Source: Phocoena phocoena (Eukaryota > Chordata > Mammalia > Artiodactyla > Phocoenidae). Taken from it: 64,000 nucleotides of DNA. The DNA lies in contig NC_089239.1 in assembly GCF_963924675.1 (NCBI RefSeq), forward strand, positions 6,313,001 through 6,377,000, written 5' to 3'. The notes under the pieces were generated by a model, which worked only from the letters and a program-made list of their open reading frames with translations, ran no database searches and was not told where the DNA came from. Positions 12,035-23,598 of this stretch are shown piece after piece. Position 1 is the stretch's first letter. The number at the start of each line of letters is the position of its first letter. Position numbers and translations under genes: made by a program.

Positions 12035-12103
12035 TCAGTCCGTCTTTCCCAGCTTTGCAATCAGCTCGTCACAGATTTTTGTCAGTTCTTCAATTTCTTG
12101 GTT
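12035..12103 (-). CDS. TACC1: TACC1 exon 13, coding part with stop codon
   Basis: 69 coding bases encoding NQEIEELTKICDELIAKLGK, then TD and the stop codon TGA (12037-12035). The acceptor is CTTTCAG|AACC. This is the extreme C-terminus of the TACC domain. The ending LGKTD identifies TACC1. The exon continues without a splice site into the long 3' UTR. Confidence 0.97.
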   Translation of the reverse strand, partial: NQEIEELTKICDELIAKLGKTD

Positions 12104-13179
12104 CTGAAAGATAAATGATGTGATGATGCAGTCTGTATCCCAAGATAACGGATCACAGTGAAATAGTCCCCAGACTGGCTATACTCCTCCCTAGGCAACC
12201 CAACTCAGTGGTTCTTAACTTTTCTACACCAGAAACCCTGTAAAGAAAGGAAAGCTCTATACCTTCTCCCCTGAGAAATGGTCTTGTGTTCACAAAGTTA
12301 TGCTTACATTGAGTAGGGGGTAAGGGTAATTACTGGCCCTCTGAAGTCTGTCCTTGAAGTTTGTTTGTTAAACTTCCTTGCTATCATAGGAATTACTTGG
12401 GGTTATTTGTAAAAAAGAAAAGAAGAAAAAAAAAAAAAGTATCTGGGCCTCACTTGATCCATGAGCATCCCCAGGGACCTGGGATTCCAGAGTCTAAGTA
12501 TCCCAGGGGCCACTGTCTTAGGGGTTATCAGACTCCACGATAAAAACCCCTGCCCTGGCTGAATGGATGCCACAGGCCTGACAACATGATTGGAGACACA
12601 GTAAGAAAAACACTAGAGGCACAGAAAATGAAGTCTAAGAGTCACTAATTAGCAAAAGAATGGGGATCGTTATCACCACTGATTTTTACTTCTATAGCAG
12701 AGTTTCTTGACCACATCTGGGCAGGGCCAGTCTCGGTGTGGGGCACATCCTGGGCACCACAGGGTGTTCAGCACCATCTCTGGCCTCTACGCACTAGATG
12801 CCTGTAACCTCTCCCAGTCGTGACAACCAAATATACCCCCAGACGTTGCCAAATGTCCCCCTGGAGGGGAAAATTGCGATGAAGGGGGAAGATGGCTTCA
12901 CATATTATATTACAGAAAAAAACAAAACGGAAAGAGAAAATAGGTAGCTTCGGAGCCTAAGCGTTTGGTCCTCTGAGCTTCAGTTAATGCAACCTCCTCT
13001 CTGTACCCTGCCTGTGGCCAGGTCCCACTAATACACCTGGGAGTACCTGTTGCCACCTGAGTCACTTCCCAAAGGAGCTGGAGTGAAGCGTCTGCGCAGA
13101 GATAAGCCCCTTTCATCCAGACGACATGGGAGCTGCAGCCGAGGAGGAAAAACAAAGGTCTCGGTGGGTCCCCTCTTAC
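12104..13179 (-). other. TACC1: TACC1 intron 12
   Basis: 1076 bp with GT/AG ends. It contains an A-rich run near 12410-12440 and a MER5-type hAT fragment near 12698-12880. Nothing else was recognised. Confidence 0.9.
12698..12882 (-). mobile_element. MER5-like hAT-Charlie DNA transposon remnant
   Basis: The segment reads in reverse like the common MER5A consensus. It has the gene-end wording CCCCCTGGAGGGGAAAATT, CCAAATGTCCCC, the TGACAACCAAA block, CTGGCCTCTACGCACTAGATG and the terminal AGAGTTTCTTGACC. It is an old, diverged non-autonomous element. Confidence 0.7.
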
Positions 13180-13300
13180 CTTCTGCTGAAGGGCCCTTTC
13201 CAGGGACTCCACCTTCATCTGCTCTTTCCGGAGCCCTGCGTGGAGAGCGGCGCTCTCAGCCTTTGCTTTTGTTCGAACCTGAGCAATCTCCTCATTGGCT
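13180..13300 (-). CDS. TACC1: TACC1 exon 12 (coiled coil)
   Basis: 121 bp. It completes K and encodes [20 protein letters not shown], then [20 protein letters not shown]. The acceptor is AAACAG|AGCC; the donor is AAG|GTAAGA. This is the distal coiled coil. The wording [20 protein letters not shown] is TACC1-like rather than TACC2-like, as I recall the paralogues. Confidence 0.97.
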
Positions 13301-14194
13301 CTGTTTATGGAACGAAGGGACAAAAAGCACATGGTTTGTCATCAGTTGTGGCTCACGACTGGGATGCTAACCGCTGACGCCTGTGACACAGAACTAGGAG
13401 AACTGACTCCACCATAGAGGAAAAAGAGGAATTGGTGAGCTATGTAATTCAATTTTAATTTATAAAAATTCAATTTACACACAACTGCTAAGGAGATTTC
13501 CATGATGCAAACCAATGGCAGAATCAACCTAAAAGGCACACGGGACCCTTCAACATTCACATGCCACCAGAAAACAGAATCACATGACAGTTTCTACAAC
13601 AATCTTAGATTTTTTTTTAACCCAGTACAATAACAGGTAGGATCTCTGTGGATTAACACAGCCAATGAGTCAGGATACTAACCACTGGCATCTATGAAAC
13701 ACAGACCTACAAGCAACTTTATTAATTAAAAATCTCCATTAAAAAAGGAGATTCTCACATTTAAAAAATGGTAATTATGTGACATGATGGCACATTAGCT
13801 AACTCTATGGTGATATGTATGTAAATGTATCAAATCAGTGTTGTACACCTTAAACTTACACAATGTCTTATGTCAATTATAGCCCAATACAGCTGGGGTG
13901 AGGGGAAAAGAAGGGGGAAAAGGATGTCTGGGAGGATAAAAGAATGATTTCCTGGGGTGAGGAAAGAGGTGGGAACCCATTGGGAGGGGGAGAGAGTGGG
14001 AGGGAGAGACTGTATTTTTTTATTCTTTTTAATGTCTGAACCTTGTGTAGAGTCCACCTATTCAAAAAACTAAATAAGACACCCAGGTACACACACGTGC
14101 CACCTGGAATTGCAAAGTAGTGATTTTTTTTTCCTCTCCTGTCAATCTTCCCACAACATCACGAAAAGTGAAATTCTTATGCACAAGCTCTTAC
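13301..14194 (-). other. TACC1: TACC1 intron 11
   Basis: 894 bp with GT/AG ends. It contains a LINE-1 3'-end fragment at about 13780-13890 and purine-rich sequence (13900-14010). No exon-like signal was seen. Confidence 0.9.
13780..13892 (+). mobile_element. LINE-1 3' end fragment
   Basis: The text GTTGTACACCTTAAACTTACA, followed by CACAATGTCTTATGTCAATTAT, is the common 3'-UTR ending of old mammalian LINE-1 families. It is short and diverged, with no coding part. Confidence 0.6.
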
Positions 14195-14301
14195 TTGTCC
14201 AGTTTTTCCTCCGCGTGGATTTTCAGGGCCTGGTACCGCTGCTCCTCTTGTTTAACTCTGGCTAAGTAATCCTGGGCACATTTTTTCAAGGCTTCTTCAT
14301 T
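14195..14301 (-). CDS. TACC1: TACC1 exon 11 (coiled coil)
   Basis: 107 bp, phase 0 in and two bases left over at the end. It encodes [20 protein letters not shown], then [15 protein letters not shown] and part of K. The acceptor is GGAACAG|AATG; the donor is GACAA|GTAAGA. It continues the dimeric coiled coil in an uninterrupted heptad pattern. Confidence 0.97.
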
Positions 14302-15060
14302 CTGTTCCCAAGTGACAATTTAACATGAAAGAAACAAGTCATTTTGTTTTCCTTCTACTAGTAGCATACCACATATCGGGGTTTTCATTAAAAAAAAAAA
14401 AATGAAAAAACCTAATACATTCAGATGCCTCCAAATAAGACTCCATGGTAGTTTGAAACAGACACAAATAATTCTCACTGAAGAAACTGTAGATAACTTC
14501 TTCATGTATTAACTTTCAAGTCATACAGTAAGTTACACTGACACACCTGCTCTAGGAAGGGCAGATATTCAAAACTGAAGGGCAATCTGATCCCCATTTT
14601 AGACAAACCGGACAGTCATTTTTATGGTTAATATGAGAGAAAAAAAAAAGTGTTCACTGCTATAAATGTGTCTTAGTGATGGTGTACAACCAGATCAAAT
14701 CAATATGCCCACTTACACTAAATTTGAAACTTTACACTTACTTTCTTCCAGAATATGCAGCCTGTATTTTTCAGTGCTATGGCTTGACTCCCTTTTACTT
14801 TTACTAACATTAAATTGGTGAATAATCAAAAAGAACATTTCTAGAATTCTCCTAAGTCTGAGGGTCCCACGGTTCTCACACTCCATGCCACTCTGGTCGT
14901 GTCCAAGGCTCCCTGACCTGACCCAGGGGAGACCAAGACATGCCACCCAGGGGCCCCGATTCCCTGTTTCTAGGCCACCTGCACCTCTGGCACGTGCGTT
15001 TGAAGACCCATTATCAAGAAGACACACCACCAGGGAGGCAGAAGGCAAAGGACGGGCTAC
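14302..15060 (-). other. TACC1: TACC1 intron 10
   Basis: 759 bp. Two A-rich runs (14390-14410 and 14638-14650) were seen and no known repeat. The small intron and two neighbouring exons keep this part of the coiled coil compact. Confidence 0.9.
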
Positions 15061-15221
15061 CTTCTTGAACCCTTCCAGGACGCCTTTCAGGTTCTCGTAT
15101 CTCCTGAATAGGTCGGAGAGGGACCTTTCCACCGAGTTTAGGTCGGCCAGGGCCTGCTCCTTCTCCATGGTCAGCTGCTGGAAGCTCTTCTGAGAGGTCA
15201 TACTCGTCCTCTGTTCATCTT
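15061..15221 (-). CDS. TACC1: TACC1 exon 10 (coiled coil core)
   Basis: 161 bp. It completes E and encodes DEQRTSMTSQKSFQQLTMEK, then EQALADLNSVERSLSDLFRR and YENLKGVLEGFKK. This is the hallmark TACC-domain core, with regular leucine/charged heptads. The acceptor is CTCACAG|AAG. The donor is AAG|GTAGCC, weak at positions +4 to +6. It leaves in phase 0. Conservation with human appears almost complete. Confidence 0.98.
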
Positions 15222-16425
15222 CTGTGAGTCATGATCAGAAGCAACGCACGTTCTCTCAACACACAGCGCACAGCCGCCCTCCCGAGCCACCAGGCAGTAC
15301 GCTGGGTCGGGGAACCCAGCAGGTAAGGTAACAAAGGTTCCACCCTCAAGGACTGACTTTCTGGCGGGGGAGACATGGTGACAACACAGCCGGGAAAGAG
15401 GGGTGAGCAGTCTCTGCCAGAGGAGAGATGGGAGTGGAGACCCAGAGGAGCTCAGGGCGTGAGCCGTGCGTCTACCCAGGCGTCAGGTGATGCGGACGGC
15501 AGAAAAAATCATCTCGCCGCCTAAGTTAATGCAGGAAGACCTGACTGACTTAGGGAGTCGGTCCTTACAACCGAGGCTACGAGAGATTCTAAATGCAACG
15601 CAGGAGGGTGAAGCGCTGTCCTTCTCTAAAGGCATCGATGGGTCTGGCGCAGGGAAAGCACCACCTGCAGCGCAGTGAGGCCGCCGCTGCGTAGAGCAGA
15701 GACGTCCCCCCGGGGGTACGAAGGACGAGGTGAGGCCGCCCACCCTGGTGCTGGAACTCGAGTGTCTGCCGTCCTCTAAAAGGAACCTAACGACAGTGGT
15801 CCCCATTATCTGCAGATTCCCTGCTCGCTATTTCTATGTGTAGACCCCAAATCAGTAGGTGTGGTGCGCCCCCGGCCGTTCGGGGACACGCGTGGAACGG
15901 CAGAGAACTGGAGTCACCTGCCGGGCACGTTCTCGGCTGAAGCTGGACAAGGCGATGCTCTGCCTCGTTTCACACTGCAAACAAGTGTCCTTTTCAGTCT
16001 ACTCAGGGCCACGTTTTTGGCATTTTTGTGCTTCCTGTTGGGGATTTTGAAATGGGCCCCAAGCCTAGACTGCAGGGCTGTCTCGTGTCCTAAGAGCCAC
16101 AGGGCTGGAGGTGTCTTAGGGGGAAAACACGTGTGAGATGAGCTCTGTCCTGGCATGAACTGGCATGAACTGGCCGTGAGCTCAATGTTAGAGTCCACAG
16201 TACACCTTAAATAAGGTGTCTTTAGACAGAAACACCCATAAGGCAAAGCTTTCCTGAGGATCAATGATTCAGTATCGGCTAATTCAGTGTTTGGGAAACT
16301 TCATCAACTACTGCAAATAATAAGAATCGCTTGTATCTCCGGGATGGACAAACTGACGTTTATATTCTGATTTGAAGATCACCTTTGGATCCCATGGCTC
16401 GTACCCTAGAAGAAAACTTCCTTAC
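15222..16425 (-). other. TACC1: TACC1 intron 9
   Basis: 1204 bp with GT/AG ends. Roughly half is a Tigger-like DNA transposon remnant (about 15795-16350); the rest is unannotated single-copy sequence, GC-rich for an intron. Confidence 0.9.
15795..16352 (+). mobile_element. Tigger/pogo-like DNA transposon remnant
   Basis: It starts AGTGGTCCCCATTATCTGCAG and ends GCAAATAATAAGAATCGCTTG, matching the terminal wording of Tigger elements. Internal text such as GGCCGTGAGCTCAATGTTAGAG and AATAAGGTGTCTTTAGACAG resembles the pogo-like transposase DNA-binding region. It has many stops and is not functional. The exact subfamily is not assigned. Confidence 0.6.
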
Positions 16426-16469
16426 CGATCATTTGGGCAATGGTCTTCTCATACTCAGCCACAATTTTC
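16426..16469 (-). CDS. TACC1: TACC1 exon 9 (coiled coil, 44 bp)
   Basis: 44 bp completing a split R codon and encoding KIVAEYEKTIAQMI, then one base of the next codon. The acceptor is TTTAAG|GAAAATT; the donor is ATCG|GTAAGG. The peptide matches the human TACC1 coiled coil as I recall it. The two-base entry and one-base exit link exons 8 and 10 exactly. Confidence 0.95.
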
Positions 16470-17840
16470 CTTAAACAAACAAACAAAAACTCTTATCAGA
16501 AGAGAATTTTATTAACAATGGAAGCTGGAGAAAGGCTGCCCCAAACAATTAAACACGTTAACATGTGCTGACAAACTCACATAACCCAGTTACCTGCTTT
16601 GGGGCTCTCCTTTTTTTACGCTTAACCTAAGATTTGTTAATGTTCAGAAAAGTTTTTCTTGAGATTTTGTTTAACCAGGTTTTTGTTCTATTTACAGAAA
16701 CAACTGCCTTCACCTTTTCTTTGCACTTGTGTGAATGACCCCAAGGCAATACGTGAATTCTGCTTAGAGAAGTGAATCTTTTACAAAATAAGTTAATGAC
16801 ACTCTTGGGGCTCTTCCTAAGAGACCTGACCTGAGTTCAGGCTTCCCCTGGCCCCAAACCACTCTTACAGGTAGTGGGTCCCCTCTGATTCAGATCCGGG
16901 TTTTATTTGATTGTCCTAATTCCAGAAGTATTTTAGTTATTCAAAGAGGTTTAAAGATCGCCCTGTAGTGTTAACCTTTCTTTTAGGGAAGTGCAGTGCT
17001 TTCCTGATCCTGCCCCGTGACGGGTGCCCCTCCCTGTGACCTCATCCCCCATCGTGAGAAGTGACCACTCCCCCGCCCCTCACGGGTGGCGCCCATCACG
17101 CTGACCCTGCATCCAAGTTCTTACGATGGCTGCTGTAAGCTCCCCAAGGTCAGGGGCCGTGCCGTCCTCCCCACCATGCCAGCACAGGGACTTACACCCG
17201 GTAAATGCTCAAAAAACCAAATAATACAAGAGCCACAAATTAGAGTGGACATATTTAAAATGTTTCTTAATCATTCAAGTGCCGACTGCACAGTTTATAA
17301 ATTATTTATGCTCCCCAGTCTTTGATGCCATCTTTGGTTTTTTCACAGCTCCTAACTCTAGGGAGTGAGCAGCAAAAATAAAAAGATTTCAGTGTAAAGT
17401 CAGTTTTGTTTCCTGTTAACATGCTTTTTATAATCTATTCCGTGGTTGTGAAATCTGAAGCTACCACGTATAATTCGTTTTAGAAATTACAGTGTTTCCA
17501 TAATTGAGTACGTCAATAAATCTCTGTATTTCTGTTATTATATCAAATATCAAATGGATATTTTTGCACAAATTGGTCTTTTCAAAAGACAAGAACTATG
17601 TGGGTTCTGCTTATTTGCAATGTTCTGAACAAGCCAAAATGAGCTACAGCATTTGAATACAATAACTGGTCGGCAATCCTCAGGAAATGACACCATCAGT
17701 CACAAATTAAGGTGCAAATAGCAAAGCCCTCGAGTTCTCAACAGCTGGTTCTGTGTAAGCAAATACTGTCATCACTTCCTTTGTATTAAATCTAAAAATG
17801 CATAAAGGTACCCACCCCTCCCCCAAACCTCCAGTCTAAC
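16470..17840 (-). other. TACC1: TACC1 intron 8
   Basis: 1371 bp with a weak GTTAGA donor. No recent transposon was recognised. Sequence near 17060-17220 reads like a diverged old SINE or LINE tail but was not assigned. Confidence 0.88.
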
Positions 17841-17917
17841 CTCATCTCCAAGACTTCTTGTCGGGTTTCTTCGTATTTTTTCTTCCATTCATTTGCTTCC
17901 ATCTCTTTAGTGATTAT
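17841..17917 (-). CDS. TACC1: TACC1 exon 8 (coiled coil)
   Basis: 77 bp, entering in phase 0 and leaving after two bases. It encodes IITKEMEANEWKKKYEETRQ and then EVLEM plus part of R. The heptad-like charged pattern is typical of the N-terminal part of the TACC coiled coil. The acceptor is TCTAG|ATAATC. The donor is GAG|GTTAGA, weak because of T at position +3. Confidence 0.96.
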
Positions 17918-20430
17918 CTAGATTATAGTGGAGATAAAGCTTGGTTTTACCTACTCAATGTCTTGAATTTAAGACTAGAGCCTGAAAACAACCAGGTCCA
18001 TCTGAAGGCAGTCAATCTACATTAGGAATAGTAAACCCCCACCACCTGTGTATAATGCTCACGACACTGGGGAGATGCTCTCGGCTGCAGAGAGGCTGGA
18101 ACGTGGTCACGTGGTCACCGGGATGAAGGTGACCAGAACCTCTCCCAGGAAAGCTGCAAGTGGTTATTACCATCTCTGTAAACTCCAGCTCGGTCCGGGG
18201 TCTGGCTAGCGGCCCAGAACCCTGCTGGGTCGGGACGCCAACAGCTGAGCCATTTGTCTGGTGGAGACTCATCTTAACCAAGGGCGACGCCAGAGCGCCA
18301 ATTTAATTAGGCTGAGAAATGAAACTGCCACCAAATCAGAGTGGGGGAAGTTGGCCTGAGCGGACAGTCTCATTCTGCAGAGATTTCGGATTGGGTCAGA
18401 ATAGGGCCCCGAAGTTCCTCCGGGCAGAGGCCTCCATCTCACTGTTGGCAAGATCTTACTCGCCGGACCAGAACCCATATTGCTGCGTTTGGGAGGCTCG
18501 TGCTAACTGGAGAGAAACACTCTAAATTCAAGGCCTCAAACGCCATTTGCCCTGCACAGAGCTCAGATGGGCACCTATCGTTCTCCTGTGACTATACTTC
18601 TCTGTGCTTCTTTCTAGTTGGTACAATCTTTATTTTGGTGCCATCTATCAGGATCTCAAGAACTAGAAGCCAACCTGTCTGCTTCAGGGGATCAGGCACA
18701 TCTTCGATGCACCTGGTGGTCCTCTTAGAGTTTTAACTCTCAGGAGAAAGAAAAAGTCATTTTTCTCATTTACAGGATTTTGTAGGGGCCTCCTTACCAC
18801 AGCGCCTGTTTTGACAACAGGACTAGCTGACACTTATTGCTATGTTTTAACAGTTCCAAAGACCTAGGTCAGAGGTACTTAACCACTCTCATTATATTAT
18901 AAAAATTAAGTCGCTACACCGAGGGAAGTACCTTCTTAAAAAAAAGGTGGAATCATCAAGAAACACACAAACCAAACACATAAACTACAGCAGAGAAACA
19001 CAACAGAGGAGGGAGGTAACTAATGGCACCTAACAGTATCTTTCATATTTTCCAGATCACCCAGGAAAGGCCTAGCAGAGATCTATTTTGAACAGAAGAT
19101 GTTCAATAAACACGATACAGGGATTCGAGAGTTGAGTTCTTTAATTTAAGAATGGATGAAGGGATTATAGGCATTAAGATGTGAGAGGAAGTCTGCTGGG
19201 GACTTTTGGGAAAGTCCTAAAAAAGAGGACTTTGCTCCTAAAGAGAGGTGAATGGCAAGAATTAGACGTTTTCTAATGCTAGGCATTGATGTCTGCAGTG
19301 TGAAGTATGGAGCTGCAGCAGCCATCTTAGGACCATGAGGGGAGCTGACCTATGACATTGAAGGGGACAGGCCAGTGCACTGAGGATGAAATGGCAAGAA
19401 CTTAAGTCCCTGATGACCCAATTTGGCTGTGGGACACTATACAGATGTGAAAAAGAAGTAGGCATGCGGGCTTCCCTAGTGGCGCAGTGGTTAAGAATCT
19501 GCCTGCCAATGCAGGGGACACAGGTTCGAACCCTGGTCTGGGAAGATCCCACATGCTGCGGAGCAACTAAGCCCGTGCGCCACAACTACTGAGCCTGCGT
19601 GCGGCAACTACTGAAGCCCGTGCGCCTAGAGCCCATACTCTGCAACAAGAGAAGCCACTGCAATGAGAAGCCTGCGCACTGCAATGAAGAGTAGCCCCCG
19701 CTCACCACAACTAGAGAAAGCCTGCGCACAGCAACAAAGACCCAATGCAGCCAAAAAAATAAATCGATAAAATAAATAAAATTTTAAAAATAATAATAAA
19801 TAAATAAATTTATAAAAAGACAAAGAAGTAGGCATGCATTAAATACTAATATGGAATGATCACCATGATGTATTTTTAAGTGAGAAAAGCAAGGTACAGA
19901 ATGGTATATGCAGTATTCTACCATTTGTCTAAAAGAGGGAAGAAAAGACACGTATATTTATAATTGCTTGTTTCTGAATAAAATAACTCTGAAAGGAAAA
20001 AGAAACAAGAAAAAAAAGAATGGATGAAGGTAGGAAACAATGTTACATTCCTGCAAGTCTAGAATTTAAGAAACTTTTAGGCAGGAGCATATATCCTCTG
20101 TGAAATGAAGGTGCTGATTTAGTTACATACGTGGGTAAAGTTGGCAAAATGCGACATGTAAAACTTCAGGGCTAAAAGATAAAGAAGTGCACAAAAGTTC
20201 TCAAGGATGTTTCCAAGCGTCAGCTTTGCCCTCTGGATACCAGGAGGCCAGGAATCCAGCTCCAGCGAGGCGTTTTACAGGGAGCCCTTGATACGAGCTA
20301 CAGGTGGAGGAAACAGGGACTTCCAGCCAGGGAGAAAGAACTCAAGCCAGCAGAGATGGAAGCTACCCACTGGCACACGGGCTTTACAAAGAAACGGAGC
20401 CAGAAGTGGATGCAGCGAGGAAGCCTTTAC
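17918..20430 (-). other. TACC1: TACC1 intron 7
   Basis: 2513 bp. It carries one full-length long-form CHR SINE (19468-19821), followed by a diverged LINE-1 3' end near 19845-19985 and A-rich sequence. The rest is unassigned. Confidence 0.9.
19468..19821 (+). mobile_element. CHR SINE, long form
   Basis: Long form with all CACAACTACTGAG modules and a complex AAATAAAT tail. The 16-bp target-site duplication AAAGAAGTAGGCATGC is perfect (19452-19467 and 19822-19837). Confidence 0.96.
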
Positions 20431-20556
20431 CTCTTCTCGTATCAGGGTGAGCACGGCGGTCTTGTCTGATTCACTGAGGCAGATGCTGTCCAGCGGGCTC
20501 TCCCCTCCACAGGCCACAGACACAGGGCCCTTCTCCCCCAGGGACTCCAGCAGTGC
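20431..20556 (-). CDS. TACC1: TACC1 exon 7 (entry to TACC domain)
   Basis: 126 bp, exactly 42 codons, phase 0 at both ends. It encodes ALLESLGEKGPVSVACGG through ESPLDSICLSESDKTAVLTLIREE. The acceptor is CAACAG|GCAC; the donor is GAG|GTAAAG. The second half, from SESDKTAVLTLIREE, is the start of the conserved TACC coiled-coil domain; the first half is a divergent linker. Being phase-symmetric, it could be skipped without shifting the frame, but that would remove the beginning of the coiled coil. Confidence 0.96.
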
Positions 20557-21485
20557 CTGTTGGGGGAGAGGGCACAGGTAAGACGTCCACTCCTCAGCTT
20601 CTAAACCCCAAATATCCTCCGATAACTTCCTCCTGAAGAAACTGATCACACCCTTTAAAAAACACGTTTGAAGGGGAAAAAACAGCAGGGGAGGCTTAAA
20701 AAGAAAACACCTAGTTACAGTACGATCTGAAGGAAAACCCGTTCTAACGAATATCAGGGAGGTCTTAGCTTCTGTTTTAACGGACGGCCTAGAGAAGTTT
20801 TCTTCTCATCCAAAAAGGAGACAGTGTAATTATAGAGGTCAGTTACCAGAGAGTCATGTGCATAAAAGAGAAAACCATCTGTGGTTAATGTCTCGTGAAC
20901 CTGTGGATCTCTGGGGATGACGTGTTCCATGTAAATAAATTCCCAGGAAAGTGTCAACCTTTTTACATATAGATGCTTTGTGTGTACTATTATTTGGCCA
21001 CTTTGGATGGAAATGTTTCTAAAATGACTTTCAGGCCTAAGCAGGTAGAAATGGCAAATATATGTGAACTCTGACCCCACCCCGGGATGATTCAGGATCA
21101 CAGGGAATTTCAGTGGCCCCGAGGGCTGGCATGCGGAGACCCAGCGATGTTGTCACGTGCACAGACGCCAGGGTCTGGGCTGCATTTCCATGTCCTGGGT
21201 CTTCCCGACACTGAGTTTTCAGTTCCCTTCCATCAACATGTCACCTTCTGAGGTGCCAGCTTGATTTTTGCCATAAACCTGGGTTCCTGGGAGCCACATT
21301 CAGTTAGGATTTTGTTTTTCACAAGAACGTGGGCTTTGTACCATTTTTTTTCCTAAAAAGCATTTTTGGGGGTTATTTCCTCTCACCTATGTTAACTTTT
21401 TGTATAAATGGGGGAAAAAGCTGATCTAATTAACACCCAAAATGCCCACCAAGGTGACCTGGGAATCTTTTTTTAAAAAAATTAT

Positions 21486-21508
21486 TAGAGTTAGGGTTAG
21501 GATTAGGG
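21486..21508 (+). repeat. Short telomere-like TTAGGG patch
   Basis: GAGTTAGGGTTAGGATTAGGG contains two exact TTAGGG units and one variant. It is too short to call a true interstitial telomere; it could be chance or repair-inserted. Confidence 0.6.
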
Positions 21509-21889
21509 AATAATCTTAATAATCTTCAATGTCAGCATAACTGATCAATTAGCTACTGACTGTCATCAGTCGGGCTCTGGTATCTTGTTTGAATCGAGCT
21601 TGAACAGGAAGTCCAAGGTCAATGTAGACCAGTGGTTTTTAAACTTTTCAGGGTCATTATGGACTCACCCTCTCTCTAGAAAATGCTCAAGAACATGCAC
21701 ATAAATTTTACCTAGATCTTCACTGCCCTCAGCCAAGGGTCCAACAGACAAACCCCTGGCTGAGGCCACAGAAAAGGGAAAATGCAAAAGCCACGAGCTG
21801 GCAGTGCCCGTTCCAGCACCATCTGGGGGAGGCCAGCCCACCATGCTGACAGATGCCCGAGGCCCCCCAGAAACACCTTCTATCCTGGG

Positions 21890-22262
21890 GGAGCTCCATC
21901 ACCAGAGCCAGAAGCTACTAGGGGCTGGCAGCCCTAAAATGGCCCCCAGTGACCCCACCCCCTGTCTGAGTCCTTTTGGGTAGCCTCCTCCCCTTGAGTT
22001 AGGCTGGACCCAGTGACCCCCATCTAAAGCACAGAAAGTGGTAAGTCATGCGGTGTCACTCGTTGACAGAGAGGCTCCGGCTGTGAGAAGATCTGTGGAG
22101 AGGCCACGTGGCAAGGAACAGCCATCTCTGCCAACGGCCAAGGGAGACAGCTTGGAAGCAGATCCACCCAAGTTGAGCCTGGAGGTGACCCCAGCCCTGG
22201 TCAGTACCCTGAGAGCGGCTGGGGAGAGGCCCCGAGTCAGAGGCACTCAGTGAAGCTGCCCC
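21890..22262 (+). mobile_element. Old LTR-like mammalian repeat
   Basis: The series of phrases around GACAGAGAGGCTCCGGCTGTG, GGAGAGGCCACGTGGCAAGG and CCACCCAAGTTGAGCC resembles a dispersed LTR of the MaLR type. A related copy appears near 56590-57050. Family assignment is tentative. It carries no coding part. Confidence 0.45.
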
Positions 22263-23598
22263 AGGACTCCCGACCCAGAAAGGATGAGATCATGATCGTC
22301 TGCTGTCGGTCGCTCACACACTGGACATCTGACTCATCCCCCCACCTCCCATGCCACGATGCCCATCAAGACTCCTCCCAACTGTCCCGCTTCCCGTGTA
22401 ACCTGCCTACTAGGTCCAGCCCACACATTTGGTTCATCTCGTCACATTTCCGATTCTAAATTATTACATTTTAAAATCAGTCTTTTGTTTTAATTATTCT
22501 AAATCAGAATCCCTAAGACAAGGCAACTCTGGGAAGCTGATCCCCTGTGCCTTCCATGACCCTCGTGTTAGCGAGGGTTTGGGAAATAAGCCAAGTTTTC
22601 TTAGTAAGGGAAATAGTGTCTGTTCTGGAGGTCTGCATCTCATTCATCCTCGAGAGGATAAATGAATTCAGTCCGCCCACTTGTTTAATGACTTTGCTCT
22701 AACAAATGAGGTGTCTGGAAGGGGCAGCGTTCCGAGCTGGAAGATCAGGCCTTAGATGGGGACAAATACACCTGGACGAGTGGCTCTGCAGCCGGCAGCT
22801 CTCCCAGCCACTCCCTCTGCCTGGCTGTACACCACAAGCCCCATGGCTCAAAATGCAACAGCTCTTATGAGGAATTTATAGCCGTGGCCTATTTTAGCTG
22901 CCTTTTCCAGTCCTCTAGGATTTATTTAGCTTTTTACATTCCGCAGTCCTTTATACTGTTTATCAAACAGCACAGAAAGCCTACAGAATCTACCATCACC
23001 AATATCTGGCCTGACCATCTCTTCCTGGGCTGGGCAATCTAGTACGTGTTTAATAAAGATGCTAAACCAATCAGATCAATCACATCCTTCCAAAAGGGTC
23101 CTGCTTCACAACCCCTGGTCTTTCTCCCTGTCCCACAAAGCATTCACCCTTGAGGACCCACAAAGACCTGTCTGCAGACAGTGGGACCCAGGGGAGTCTT
23201 GGCTGTAAGTTCACAGTGAGCGCAGATGCCACAAAGTAATTCTCTGCTCACATCCTTGCGATGAGAGAAATCAGGATCCCTAATCTGTTAGGCTCACCCC
23301 ATTTGTCCTTGAACCTGTTAGAGCAGTGTCCCCCCTGCCACTTCTAACGGAGACACACTGGAAAAGCCAAGTGAACTCAACTTTTAAGAAGTTTAAGATT
23401 TCTTTGAAAAAATAGAAGATTGACTCCTAAGTGAAAGATGCTGTAGACCAGCAGCTGAAAAGAGAGATGACCATCCTCCCATCTTTGATACTTGGCCCTG
23501 GCCGCCCCCTGGTGCTGGGCAGAGACTGCAACACGAATGCCCTTCAGAGCAACACCCAGAGGCATACAGAGGCACAGGCTAGACTAAATAGACTTCTT

